From Clostridia bacterium (GTDB taxonomy: Bacteria; Bacillota; Clostridia; DSM-8532), in NCBI GenBank assembly GCA_026418215.1, contig JAOABT010000066.1, positions 1-7,054 of the forward strand: DNA of 7,054 nucleotides, written 5' to 3'. Within the stretch, counting starts at the first letter, position 1, and every line of letters begins with the position of its first letter. Below, piece by piece: positions 1 through 6,691 of this stretch. The notes beneath the pieces are model-generated. The model did no database searches. It was not told the DNA's origin and worked only from the letters and a program-made list of their open reading frames with translations. The translations under genes and the position numbers were made by a program.

Positions 1-375
1 GTCCTCAATAGACTTTTTCATGTAGTTAAAACCTGGTGTGTACTTTCCTCGTACAGTAAACCCATACTCCTGAGACGCGGGATAATACCATCGAGTTTTC
101 CCGTCCTTGGACATTTTCACGAATGTGTCATTCATTGAAGGGTCCATGGTTACCTGATACATTTTTTTACCCTGTTTTGTTTTCTTTTCGCCCTTAAGAA
201 TGATGCCACTTTTCAAGTCACCGCTTAACTCAGGGGCTTCTGAGCGAGCATATTTTAAGGCAAGAGACGCACCCGACCTGGCGGCGGCAGTAACACAACT
301 TTGAGGCAATTTGCCTAACAGTTTTATGCTTTTCTTTAGTTCAGCTAAACCTTCAACCTTTATAGATGAGTTCAC
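1..375 (-). CDS. HK97 gp10-like head-tail/tail-completion protein (3' end outside window)
   Basis: The 125 visible codons resemble the HK97 gp10-like family, neck or tail-completion proteins that act where the capsid joins the tail in siphoviruses. The N-terminus (NSSIKVEGLAELKKSIK) has the usual short strand followed by an amphipathic helix. Next come an Ala-rich helix with ARSEAPELSGDLKSGI, near residues 43-58, and a late segment with YYPASQEYGF and YTPGFNYMKKSI, which match the family's conserved 'EyG' and 'pgFm' positions. No ATG lies near the N-terminus. I place the start at a GTG directly after the TAA of the upstream adaptor gene (TAAGTG), with AGAGGGTGG as ribosome site. The frame is still open at position 1, so the C-terminus is missing. 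Family by recognition of pattern; position after the adaptor gene supports it. Confidence 0.82.
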   Translation of the reverse strand, partial: MNSSIKVEGLAELKKSIKLLGKLPQSCVTAAARSGASLALKYARSEAPELSGDLKSGIILKGEKKTKQGKKMYQVTMDPSMNDTFVKMSKDGKTRWYYPASQEYGFTVRGKYTPGFNYMKKSIED

Positions 376-699
376 TTATACCACCCTCTTGCAATAACAC
401 AAAAGCTCAATATGCGCATTTTTTACGTCTATTGAGGACAATATCTCATATAGGTCGCTACCATGCTTTATCCGCATTTCATTGGTTATGCCCGGCATAA
501 ATCTCATATTGAACTTGACTTCAACCCTTGATTCCATAGCAAATGAGTTAAAGTATTCATTTCCAATGATAGGGGATTTACTCGCCCAGACTGTTTTAAA
601 CTCAGGCCAATCCCCCGCTAGCTCACCATAGCTGTTTTGCTGACTTGGTGGTGATAGAAACGTAATTCTTTGGTTATACCTGCCAGGGTTAATAATCAT
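376..699 (-). CDS. Phage head closure / head-tail adaptor protein (SPP1 gp16-like)
   Basis: This 107-residue protein matches the head-tail adaptor family that includes SPP1 gp16, the ring that closes the DNA exit channel below the portal and connector. Family features visible are the opening INPGRYNQRITFL, a Gly-containing turn and Trp (NSYGELAGDWPEF), VWASKSPIIGNEYF near residues 37-50, a strand pair with MRFMPGITNEMRIKHG, and the closing DLYEILSSIDVKN with an aromatic strand. The length is normal for the family. The ATG overlaps the TGA of the connector gene (ATGA), and GGGGTGATGA stands a few bases upstream, so translation is probably coupled. It is directly followed by the gp10-like gene. 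The remaining uncertainty is only which named subfamily fits best. Confidence 0.88.
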   Translation of the reverse strand: MIINPGRYNQRITFLSPPSQQNSYGELAGDWPEFKTVWASKSPIIGNEYFNSFAMESRVEVKFNMRFMPGITNEMRIKHGSDLYEILSSIDVKNAHIELLCYCKRVV

Positions 700-1007
700 A
701 TCGTCATCACCCCAGGCGTTGGGAGTAGATTAGTACAATACATCCCTAAGATAGTTTCTACCACCTTATTGAGATTGCCTTTTTCTACGTACATGCTCCG
801 ATTATCATACATGTCCTGGCAAAGCACATATACGACTATCGTTATGTCTTCGTGAGTATCCATGGCGGTATCATCCAACCCGGTGTAGGCCTTTATGTAA
901 GCTTTGGCGGCAGACAAATAAGCAGACAGTTCAACTTCTGTATATTCGCCATCGTTAAGCTTGAGATAGTTAGCGACGTCGCTTACTTGCACTTGGCTTA
1001 CTTTCAT
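696..1007 (-). CDS. Head-tail connector protein (HK97 gp6 / SPP1 gp15-like)
   Basis: The 103-residue product belongs to the gp6-like head-tail connector (DNA packaging) family, which forms a ring under the portal. Typical signs are the start MKVSQVQVSDVANYLKL, then an acidic loop, the helix LSAAKAYIKAYTGLDD (about residues 31-46), a second helix HEDITIVVYVLCQDMYDNRS (about 52-71), and the end segment NLNKVVETILGMYCTNLLP. The frame can be opened four codons earlier at a GTG (position 1019), but that GTG lies inside AGGAAGGTGG, the evident ribosome site. The ATG at 1007 sits 8 nt beyond it and matches the family N-terminus, so I use it. The gene overlaps the upstream small gene by 38 nt and the downstream adaptor by 4 nt. 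Confidence 0.9.
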   Translation of the reverse strand: MKVSQVQVSDVANYLKLNDGEYTEVELSAYLSAAKAYIKAYTGLDDTAMDTHEDITIVVYVLCQDMYDNRSMYVEKGNLNKVVETILGMYCTNLLPTPGVMTI

Positions 1008-1164
1008 GGAGTGTACCACCTTCCTGTGCGGTTTCCGGCTGGGCTTCCTCTACATACCCGGCTTGTAAAAGGTCTTGGAGCACAGCTGGGTCACTGCACT
1101 CCTTAACCTCACCTTTATACATAGTAAAAGCGCCAGAAAAGCTGGTTTTCGCTTTTACTAGCAT
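970..1164 (-). CDS. Small unidentified protein between capsid and connector genes
   Basis: This 64-residue protein is read from an ATG with AGGTGATAG just upstream, 12 nt after the capsid stop. The N-terminal half (MLVKAKTSFSGAFTMYKGEVKE) looks like a small beta fold, with a Lys-Gly-Glu turn. A helix follows that includes DPAVLQDLLQAGYVEEAQ. The C-terminus is polar and ends in a basic run (SASKRRR) that overlaps the connector gene by 38 nt. Small proteins of this style are common at this place in Bacillota phages, but I know of no established function. Its place suggests a head or neck accessory role, such as capsid decoration or connector assembly, which is inference only. The ribosome site, spacing and tight packing make it a real gene; the function is open. 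Confidence 0.78.
   Translation of the reverse strand: MLVKAKTSFSGAFTMYKGEVKECSDPAVLQDLLQAGYVEEAQPETAQEGGTLHESKPSASKRRR
1016..1025 (-). promoter_or_regulatory. Ribosome binding site of the connector gene
   Basis: AGGAAGGTGG on the minus strand lies 8 nt before the ATG at 1007. It contains the GTG at 1019 that would otherwise open the longest frame, so it decides for the shorter start. Confidence 0.75.
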
Positions 1165-1176
1165 TCTATCACCTAA

Positions 1177-2313
1177 TTAAGATGCTTTCATAACGAGCAT
1201 GGCGATCTTCTGAGCGTTCTCGACCTTGGCGTCAAACTCAACAAAGCCCAGTACGCCAATAGCGTGCTCGTCAGCGTACTTTTCACGCAATACCTGGATA
1301 TTGATGTCTTCGGAGATCTTCAAAGCCAGGCCAGACATATCACCGTAATAGATAACGGTCTTCCCGGCTGCCATATTATCCATATTATCAGACACATATA
1401 CGGGTTTACCGAGCAAAGTAGCACCAAACGGGGCGTTGATGTCGTCCTGGAACAGATAGCGGTTGTTGGCATCCTTAAGCAGCCTGATTGCTGTCCTGGT
1501 TGCGCTTGACATAATAAAGATACCGCCTGCCTGGAATGCGTCCTTTACCTTGTCCTTAAGCTGGATGATTTCGTCAGCAGTAACAGCGGTGGCACTGGCT
1601 GCATCAACCTTCAGCGTGACACCAGCAGCTAAACCAGCAACCTTATCGGTTGTGCCCTTAATGCATTCTTTTTCCATAAACAGAACGAGCTTTTCTGCCA
1701 TGTCGTTGATGACAAAGGAAACAATGTTAAAGTTTGAGTTGTTCACCAGCGAGAGAGAAACCTTAGTCAACGCTCTGGCCAAATAACCCTTGAGGTCGAT
1801 GGTTGCTGTCTTACCGCTTGTTGATACCCCGGCGCTGAATTCGTCAGCATACGAGACGGTGATCGACTGAGTGTCTTCGTCATAGTAAGGGATAGACAGG
1901 TTACCACCAATGTTATAGCGGGTAGCCTTCTGGACGATAGGGCTCATGTCCACTACTTTCTTGATGATCTTATTGGCAATAGATGTAGGGATTACCGCCC
2001 CGTTATCGCCAGCGGTCATGTTAACATCTGCTCTCTGTTCGACTACGCCACGAATGTAATCGGCAAATACCTTTTCATCGACCGCGGCCCTTTCCTCGAC
2101 ATCATTCTTCATAGGTTCTTTCTTGTCCATCATTCTTGCCCTCTCTTCCCTTTTGATTGTGCCATCAATGGCCTTGATTTGTTTTTCAAGATCATCAAAT
2201 TTGGCGCTTTCTTCTTCTGTCATGGCTCTCTCTTCCGTCTTAGCGGTATGTAAAAGAGCCTCCATTTCAGTCTGTAAATCTGCTCTCTGTTCCATGAGTT
2301 TCTTAAGTTCCAT
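1177..2313 (-). CDS. HK97-fold major capsid protein with N-terminal delta domain
   Basis: This is the phage shell protein, 378 residues from the chosen start. Residues 1 to about 70 are strongly charged and helical (MELKKLMEQRADLQTEMEAL and onward). This is the delta domain, which acts as scaffold in HK97-type phages and is removed by the prohead protease. The mature part begins near residues 92-110 with MTAGDNGAVIPTSIANKI, the N-arm. The HK97 core follows: MSPIVQKATRYNI, the E-loop region near 142-170, the long spine helix near 190-218, GIFIMSSATRTAIRLLKD (264-281), GATLLGKPVYVSDNM (297-311) and the closing strands through VLGFVEFDAKV. An ATG four codons earlier (2325) overlaps AGAAAGGA itself. 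The ATG at 2313 is 11 nt away and fits better. A hairpin lies upstream at the protease stop. Confidence 0.95.
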   Translation of the reverse strand: MELKKLMEQRADLQTEMEALLHTAKTEERAMTEEESAKFDDLEKQIKAIDGTIKREERARMMDKKEPMKNDVEERAAVDEKVFADYIRGVVEQRADVNMTAGDNGAVIPTSIANKIIKKVVDMSPIVQKATRYNIGGNLSIPYYDEDTQSITVSYADEFSAGVSTSGKTATIDLKGYLARALTKVSLSLVNNSNFNIVSFVINDMAEKLVLFMEKECIKGTTDKVAGLAAGVTLKVDAASATAVTADEIIQLKDKVKDAFQAGGIFIMSSATRTAIRLLKDANNRYLFQDDINAPFGATLLGKPVYVSDNMDNMAAGKTVIYYGDMSGLALKISEDINIQVLREKYADEHAIGVLGFVEFDAKVENAQKIAMLVMKAS

Positions 2314-2324
2314 GGTTCTTTTCA

Positions 2325-2332
2325 TCCTTTCT
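2325..2332 (-). promoter_or_regulatory. Ribosome binding site of the major capsid gene
   Basis: AGAAAGGA on the minus strand matches eight bases of the consensus complementary to the 16S rRNA tail. It touches the upstream ATG at 2325 with no spacer and stands 11 nt from the ATG at 2313, so the latter is preferred. Confidence 0.7.
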
Positions 2333-2364
2333 GAAAATAAAATAAGCCGGTTATTTACCGACTT
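2333..2364 (-). terminator. Hairpin with T-rich tail between protease and capsid genes
   Basis: On the minus strand AAGTCGGT pairs with ACCGGCTT across a five-base AAATA loop, giving eight pairs with one G-T wobble. ATTTTATTTTC follows directly. The protease TAA lies in the loop and stem. It could be a weak or partial intrinsic terminator, but the capsid gene and everything downstream must still be made. A stabilising or processing hairpin at the head of a capsid mRNA is an equal possibility. The structure is seen in the sequence; its role is inferred. Confidence 0.5.
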
Positions 2365-2941
2365 TTAAGGCATCTATTCTGTTTTGATAAGGTGAATAGT
2401 CAACTTTTTCTTTTGGAGGTTCAATCACAAGCTTTATTTCTTGCTCCGATGCCCTTTCCTCAATATCCACACTCTCGTTAGCCCTGAGTTCAACGCTTGT
2501 CGCTGAATAGATAGGCTGTTTATTGACAACAAGTGTTAAATGATCGAGGTCAAGAGACTTAACGTGTCTTATTGGTAGTTCTCCGGCTCTGTCCTCCATA
2601 TCGTCGATAACGTTGTACATTCCAAACGACCAACCTTTGATTTTCCCCTGCTTTGCAATGTCAATAAGGTTTGGATCTCTTATCAAAACACTTGCATGTA
2701 AGCCGATGGCATCCTCGTATAAGTCCAATGTCCCATCTGATGTGCTTGCATAAACATTAGTCTTGTCATGGTCAACCGTGACGGTAATGTTTCCGGCCCG
2801 TTCAATGGCCTTTTCAAATGCCCTTTGCTCAATAACTTCAATGACTTTGCCTCTTGGAGTAATGACCGGGCGCGATTTCTTTTCTGTAACGTTCACATAC
2901 CCTTCGATATGGGCTCCGTCAGCCCTGATCTCCACTTTCAA
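2351..2941 (-). CDS. HK97-family prohead protease (peptidase U35 type)
   Basis: This serine protease is packed into the procapsid, cleaves the capsid delta domain and then itself. With a TTG start it has 196 residues. Family marks are VEIRADGAHIEGYVNV at the N-terminus, a GKVIEVIEQRAFEKAI helix (31-46), the catalytic His in VDHD (His58), the catalytic Ser in KGWSFGMY (Ser105), and SLDLDHLTLVV (129-139), which supplies the third active-site region. The charged C-terminal tail (about 150-196) is the usual segment lost on activation. The frame can be extended to 2986, but the only strong ribosome site, GAGGGGGTGA, is 5 nt before the TTG at 2941, and homologues begin near this Lys-Val-Glu-Ile. 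A GTG at 2950 falls inside that site. It overlaps the upstream small gene by 23 nt. Confidence 0.92.
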   Translation of the reverse strand: MKVEIRADGAHIEGYVNVTEKKSRPVITPRGKVIEVIEQRAFEKAIERAGNITVTVDHDKTNVYASTSDGTLDLYEDAIGLHASVLIRDPNLIDIAKQGKIKGWSFGMYNVIDDMEDRAGELPIRHVKSLDLDHLTLVVNKQPIYSATSVELRANESVDIEERASEQEIKLVIEPPKEKVDYSPYQNRIDALKVGK

Positions 2942-3107
2942 TGCTCTCACCCCCTCTAAGTATGGTTTTAATTTTCTGAAGCTCATTTACTATTTCAGCA
3001 GTGGCTCGGTCAAGTCTGTTTTTGAGATATTCTTCCGACCTTTTAAGCCTATCATTCTCTTTAATGAGCCTCTCAAACGTTTCAAGCGGTATTCGAATTG
3101 TTCTCAA
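2919..3107 (-). CDS. Small coiled-coil protein between portal and protease genes (unidentified)
   Basis: I do not recognise a named family for this 62-residue protein. Residues 5 to about 50 (IPLETFERLIKENDRLKRSE and onward to LQKIKTIL) form a continuous charged helix with leucine and isoleucine at heptad-like spacing, so a coiled coil or short helical hairpin is likely. The tail (GGESIESGDQG) is flexible. The longest frame opens at a GTG (3116), but that codon lies within AAAGGCGGTGA, a near-perfect ribosome site. TTG at 3107 is 5 nt beyond and is the better start. It overlaps the portal gene by 26 nt and the protease gene by 23 nt, so it is expressed with them. A role in procapsid assembly is possible from position only. 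Confidence 0.68.
   Translation of the reverse strand: MRTIRIPLETFERLIKENDRLKRSEEYLKNRLDRATAEIVNELQKIKTILRGGESIESGDQG
2947..2956 (-). promoter_or_regulatory. Ribosome binding site of the prohead protease gene
   Basis: GAGGGGGTGA on the minus strand stands 5 nt before TTG at 2941. It lies inside the longest frame and covers the alternative GTG, so it fixes a TTG start. Confidence 0.72.
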
Positions 3108-4326
3108 CGCCTTCACCGCCTTTCATGTTGTCAATTTTGTTGATTTTGTCTGTGTTTGGTGTGTAAATGGTCTTTTTTATCGGGTCATAAAGCACGCTAT
3201 CAAGGCCCAACTTGATAAAATTAAGCCCTAACGGCTCTTTATCTTCCTCGTATCTGACCTCATCCGGTTGCAGGAAGTTTGACTTAATACCTATTTCATA
3301 GGCCTGGTATCGTGTTAAAATATCGCCTTTTGTTATTTCTTTGGTGTCAAAGGCCCAATAATATGAGCCTTTTTCCTTTTCCAGCAAGAAATCTCGGTTA
3401 AGAGCACATTCGATGGCACGAATAATGGGTAAAACGCCTGTTCGGAACCCATTAATGTAATCTTTCTCACTTGCTGCTCCCTTCACGATGCTATCTGGAA
3501 CGTTAAAAATCTTGCAAAACTCAAGCGAATTGGTTACTTTGTTCTCGTTTAATTGCATTTCTACAGAAGAATTGCTTGATTCTTTGAAATCAATGCCTTT
3601 ATTGAGAACAACAATGTTTTCCTCATTATTGCTATAGAGTTTCTTCCAGGCTTCCTTTAGCGTATCGATGACATCCTGCTCTAGCTTGTTTTCAGATTTA
3701 AGAAACCCCTTTTTGTTCCCGCCTTTTTGTACTAAGGCATTTTCAAACACCAAAGAGTTATACCCTACACTTAACAGGGTGGGTATCTCGCTCAAAATGC
3801 TTATACCTTGGCATCCGTCCTTTGTTTTTCTAAGCAGTTTTATGAAGTCAAACGGCTTGAACGGAGATCCATTCACAAGAATGTCGTAATCTTTGAATAT
3901 CGGGTCGGCGTTTTTATTGATTGATACTTGGCTCTCGTCAACATAATGCAAGCTTATAACGGAATTCCGCTGTTTATTGATGTAAGCGTATCCACCTTTA
4001 CCGAGAAAGTAATCAGCCACCATGGCTTTCCAAAACTGGACCGAATCCAGGGTATCCCCCGTTTCATCATTCAGAATCTTAATGCGTGGATCTTCCTTCA
4101 CTTCCTTGACTTTACCGTTATCTTCCATGTATAGCTTTATAGGTAACATTGATATCGTGTTAGCGATGTACTCAATGCAACCATTTACGCTTGGAATGTT
4201 CAAAGCTTTTTGCTTTGTGATCGTAGAATTTCCGAGAAGAGCAGTAAGAAGTAAATCATTCGCTGCATCAGACGTTCCCATGGTATCAAAAGCTCTATTT
4301 TCAGGTTTTCGTTTAAATAATCCCAC
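3082..4326 (-). CDS. HK97-type phage portal protein
   Basis: The portal forms the ring at one capsid vertex through which the terminase pumps DNA and to which the connector proteins bind. The 414 residues fit the HK97-type family. Visible signs are the MGLFKRKPE start, ALNIPSVNGCIEYIANTI with LPIKLY (41-66), a KILNDETGDT segment (83-92) before FWKAMVADYFLGKGGYAYI (98-116), the GISILSE element (174-180), SLEFCKIFNVPDSIVKG (267-283), and the Asp/Asn-rich wing before the C-terminus. The start codon is GTG, with AAGGGGGGAT a few bases upstream. It lies 12 nt after the large terminase stop. The last codons carry the ribosome site of the next gene. No disruption is seen. Confidence 0.95.
   Translation of the reverse strand: MGLFKRKPENRAFDTMGTSDAANDLLLTALLGNSTITKQKALNIPSVNGCIEYIANTISMLPIKLYMEDNGKVKEVKEDPRIKILNDETGDTLDSVQFWKAMVADYFLGKGGYAYINKQRNSVISLHYVDESQVSINKNADPIFKDYDILVNGSPFKPFDFIKLLRKTKDGCQGISILSEIPTLLSVGYNSLVFENALVQKGGNKKGFLKSENKLEQDVIDTLKEAWKKLYSNNEENIVVLNKGIDFKESSNSSVEMQLNENKVTNSLEFCKIFNVPDSIVKGAASEKDYINGFRTGVLPIIRAIECALNRDFLLEKEKGSYYWAFDTKEITKGDILTRYQAYEIGIKSNFLQPDEVRYEEDKEPLGLNFIKLGLDSVLYDPIKKTIYTPNTDKINKIDNMKGGEGVENNSNTA
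3113..3123 (-). promoter_or_regulatory. Ribosome binding site of the small coiled-coil gene
   Basis: AAAGGCGGTGA on the minus strand differs by one base from AAAGGAGGTGA and lies 5 nt before TTG at 3107. It is embedded in the last codons of the portal gene. Confidence 0.68.
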
Positions 4327-4338
4327 CTATATCCCCCC

Positions 4339-6048
4339 TTAGATTACCTGAGCACCGAAGTTTTCTGCCCCGTATAGCATATCTTGCTGCAATAAATAAG
4401 TGGCATTTATCAACGCCACTACCATGTCAACTTTACCAGCTGATCGTTTTTTGTTTACAAATTTGTTGAGGTTGGTGTCCTCGGTACATCGCGCGTTTTG
4501 AAAGTTAATCTCAAGCATGAGATTTTCGTCATACCGGAAGTTTTTGCTCAGAATAGCTTCCTTCAATAACTTTGTGGGCATGTGAAGCACCGAGCTATGC
4601 TGTTTGATCTCCACACATTCATAACCCGCGGCCTCAAGCTTTTGTATTGTGCTTATTGCATTGTATCGGTCATATCCAATCTGTGTTATTTTAACGCCAT
4701 ATTTTTCTTCAAGACCTAAAATAAACTGCTCTACATATCGATAATCAATGACCTCATCGCCGCATTCAAAACAAACGCCTTGACGAATGAGTTTATCGTA
4801 ATCAACATTTTCTTTCTTGCTTTTTAAGGCCTTTTTGTCTTTAGGTATAAATCCCCAAACCTTCCCGTATATTTTGCAGTCTTCCTCAGTTTCCATTGCA
4901 ACAGAAGTGTTGTCATCTGATTGCGATAGATCTAGGCCCAAACGAACTTTTTTCCCCTTCCAAAACTCTAAATCCTCCTTGATCTTGCATTCTCGGACTT
5001 TATCGATCGAGACATATCCCTCAACACCAAGCCCTTTATACTTGATATTGTTGTGTTTACAAAGGTAGTTTTCGCGCTTGTTTTCGTACAAAATTGCCAT
5101 TGTGCGCATTGATTTAATGGCTTTAAATACGTGTTCATGTGCAACAGCAACGGGATTCGACTGATAAATCACTAAATCATTTGTTTGCCATTGGTCATTT
5201 ATAAGCAAATCGTCATCCGGCTCATATAAAAGCGAAAATCTGCGCCTTGCATCTTCGTCATCGACACAATCACTTAGCTTGTCTAAAACTTTTTTTGATA
5301 TATCAATCTCATCTATCATTACGTTGTTATCATTGGGGTACTGCGTGCTAATGATTATCCCCAATTTATTAAACAGCGTAATCTGTGACGATCTCATGGC
5401 CTCAATAGGATAGCTGTCCATGGCTCCGGCCTCGTCAGCCAGAAATGCATTAGCCAGTTTACCATCCATTCGGTCCTCGGAGTATGCCAGTGGTGTATAT
5501 TCGCTTTCGGTTACCAAGCAACGGATCTCGCTGCGTAATATCTTAAAGGTATCATCTGCAGCTAGTGCCGGACTGACCTTTATAATCTTCCTGATGGCCA
5601 GCTTTAACTCACTGGATAGCTTAAGGTCAGGCGCCACCGAAAAAAATCTTGAAAATTGCGGGTCTGTGAGCATCAAGAGTATAAAAATAACCGCTGCATT
5701 GAAGGTCTTAAAGTTTTTTCTTGATATCTCCAATAATGCGGTTATGAAATACCTTATATCGAGGTTTTTCTCATTTTTTTGTTTTGTACATAGAACTGCA
5801 ACAATCAGTAACCATGCGTAATCTTCAAGGCCTTCAAACATGCTGCACTGTAAATCTGGATGAACCATGAGCTTAAGAATTTTGCAGACCTTGTTATATG
5901 TTTTCTCATCAACATAGGCCTGCGGGTCCTTACCCTCCACAATGTCCAGCCAGGCCTGCGCTTGCTTTTTTATGTATATTCCGACCTTACGGTTGCCATC
6001 TTCGACACACCATAAGGCGTACTTATATGCTTTGCTTTCTTTGATCAT
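4339..6048 (-). CDS. terL: Terminase large subunit (packaging ATPase and nuclease)
   Basis: This is the motor that cuts concatemeric phage DNA and pumps it into the procapsid. It has 569 residues and two domains. In the ATPase half, the P-loop position is SRKNFKT (109-115), with Phe where a Gly is usual. Walker B is FLADE (202-206), with the catalytic Glu at 206, and a coupling motif IIISTQY lies at 231-237. The RNase H-like nuclease half has the three expected acidic residues: Asp373 in RLGLDLSQSDDN, Asp460 in IGYDRYNAIS and Asp541 in GKVDMVVALINA. The type fits the Terminase_1 group common in Bacillota siphoviruses. The ATG overlaps the small subunit's TGA (ATGA), and no strong ribosome site stands close by, so translation is likely coupled. 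The frame is intact. Confidence 0.95.
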   Translation of the reverse strand: MIKESKAYKYALWCVEDGNRKVGIYIKKQAQAWLDIVEGKDPQAYVDEKTYNKVCKILKLMVHPDLQCSMFEGLEDYAWLLIVAVLCTKQKNEKNLDIRYFITALLEISRKNFKTFNAAVIFILLMLTDPQFSRFFSVAPDLKLSSELKLAIRKIIKVSPALAADDTFKILRSEIRCLVTESEYTPLAYSEDRMDGKLANAFLADEAGAMDSYPIEAMRSSQITLFNKLGIIISTQYPNDNNVMIDEIDISKKVLDKLSDCVDDEDARRRFSLLYEPDDDLLINDQWQTNDLVIYQSNPVAVAHEHVFKAIKSMRTMAILYENKRENYLCKHNNIKYKGLGVEGYVSIDKVRECKIKEDLEFWKGKKVRLGLDLSQSDDNTSVAMETEEDCKIYGKVWGFIPKDKKALKSKKENVDYDKLIRQGVCFECGDEVIDYRYVEQFILGLEEKYGVKITQIGYDRYNAISTIQKLEAAGYECVEIKQHSSVLHMPTKLLKEAILSKNFRYDENLMLEINFQNARCTEDTNLNKFVNKKRSAGKVDMVVALINATYLLQQDMLYGAENFGAQVI

Positions 6049-6605
6049 TCATCACTCAGCGCCTTTAGCAGAGGATTTCCTTCTTTCTCGGCCTTCTTTG
6101 GAATGCTCCGGAGGGCGGCAGCAATAGTCATAACGTTTTCCTTCTCGATATCTAAAAGCATTTTCCTTTTTGCTTGGACTTGTCGATCACATTCAATCAT
6201 GGTTGCATAAATGTCAGCTATGCCCCTGATAGCGCTTTTTAAATCGTTGAAGGACACATCCGGTTTCTGTCGCATTTCTTCAAGAGCATTTTCCAAAAGT
6301 GTAGCGCTCTCATAGATTTTTTCTCGCTTTACCTCGAGATCAAAGCACTCAGCGTGCATCAGGCAGTATCTGTTTATGATAACTTCATAGATAGCGTCGT
6401 TCTTTTCAATTTTTCTAAGCAAGGCGTTGAGCCTTTGGAATTCTCTATGCGCTATAGGATTACTGCGGACTTCTGGACGTTCTTGTAATGCAGTACCAGT
6501 GGAGAGAGATGCCTCGCCTTGCTGCCGCTTTTTCATTTCGGCTTTGGTACGATGGGACTTTTTTTCATTTTTTAACACTTCAAATGGCTTAGGCGGCCTA
6601 GACAT
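6045..6605 (-). CDS. terS: Terminase small subunit (P27-like)
   Basis: The small subunit recognises the packaging site on phage DNA and loads the large subunit. The 186 residues begin with the Pro-rich basic segment MSRPPKPFEVLKNEKKSHRT, as in P27-type small terminases. A central helical part follows (about 50-110: REFQRLNALLRKIEKNDAIY, then NRYCLMHAECFDLEVKREKI), with more long charged helices to about 165 that probably form the oligomer. The acidic end PLLKALSDE may contact the large subunit. The frame could start three codons earlier (6614), but that ATG directly touches AAAGGAG. ATG at 6605 has a 9 nt spacer and gives the family-like N-terminus. Its place next to an HNH gene and a cos-like sequence supports the role. 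Confidence 0.87.
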   Translation of the reverse strand: MSRPPKPFEVLKNEKKSHRTKAEMKKRQQGEASLSTGTALQERPEVRSNPIAHREFQRLNALLRKIEKNDAIYEVIINRYCLMHAECFDLEVKREKIYESATLLENALEEMRQKPDVSFNDLKSAIRGIADIYATMIECDRQVQAKRKMLLDIEKENVMTIAAALRSIPKKAEKEGNPLLKALSDE

Positions 6606-6614
6606 GGGCTTCAT

Positions 6615-6621
6615 CTCCTTT
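6615..6621 (-). promoter_or_regulatory. Ribosome binding site of the small terminase gene
   Basis: AAAGGAG on the minus strand is 9 nt before ATG at 6605 and directly abuts the alternative ATG at 6614, which favours the downstream start. Confidence 0.75.
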
Positions 6622-6691
6622 CAAAAAGCTATTTTGGGAATATTTTATTTATGAAGGTGGGCACGTGGTGTTCAGCAGTTTGGTTTTTTCA

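Noticed and set aside
2942..2986. Longer N-terminus for the prohead protease (start at 2986)
   Set aside because: No ribosome site is seen for it, it lies fully within the coiled-coil gene, and the added residues are not family-like.
2763..3143. 126-codon plus-strand reading frame
   Set aside because: It lies opposite the protease, coiled-coil and portal genes, has no ribosome site or family resemblance, and is a shadow frame.
5420..5821. 133-codon plus-strand reading frame
   Set aside because: It is antisense to the intact ATPase domain of the large terminase and is Ser- and Leu-rich as expected for a shadow frame.
6606..6614. ATG at 6614 as small terminase start
   Set aside because: It abuts AAAGGAG with no spacer; ATG at 6605 has a 9 nt spacer and gives the family-like MSRPPKP start.
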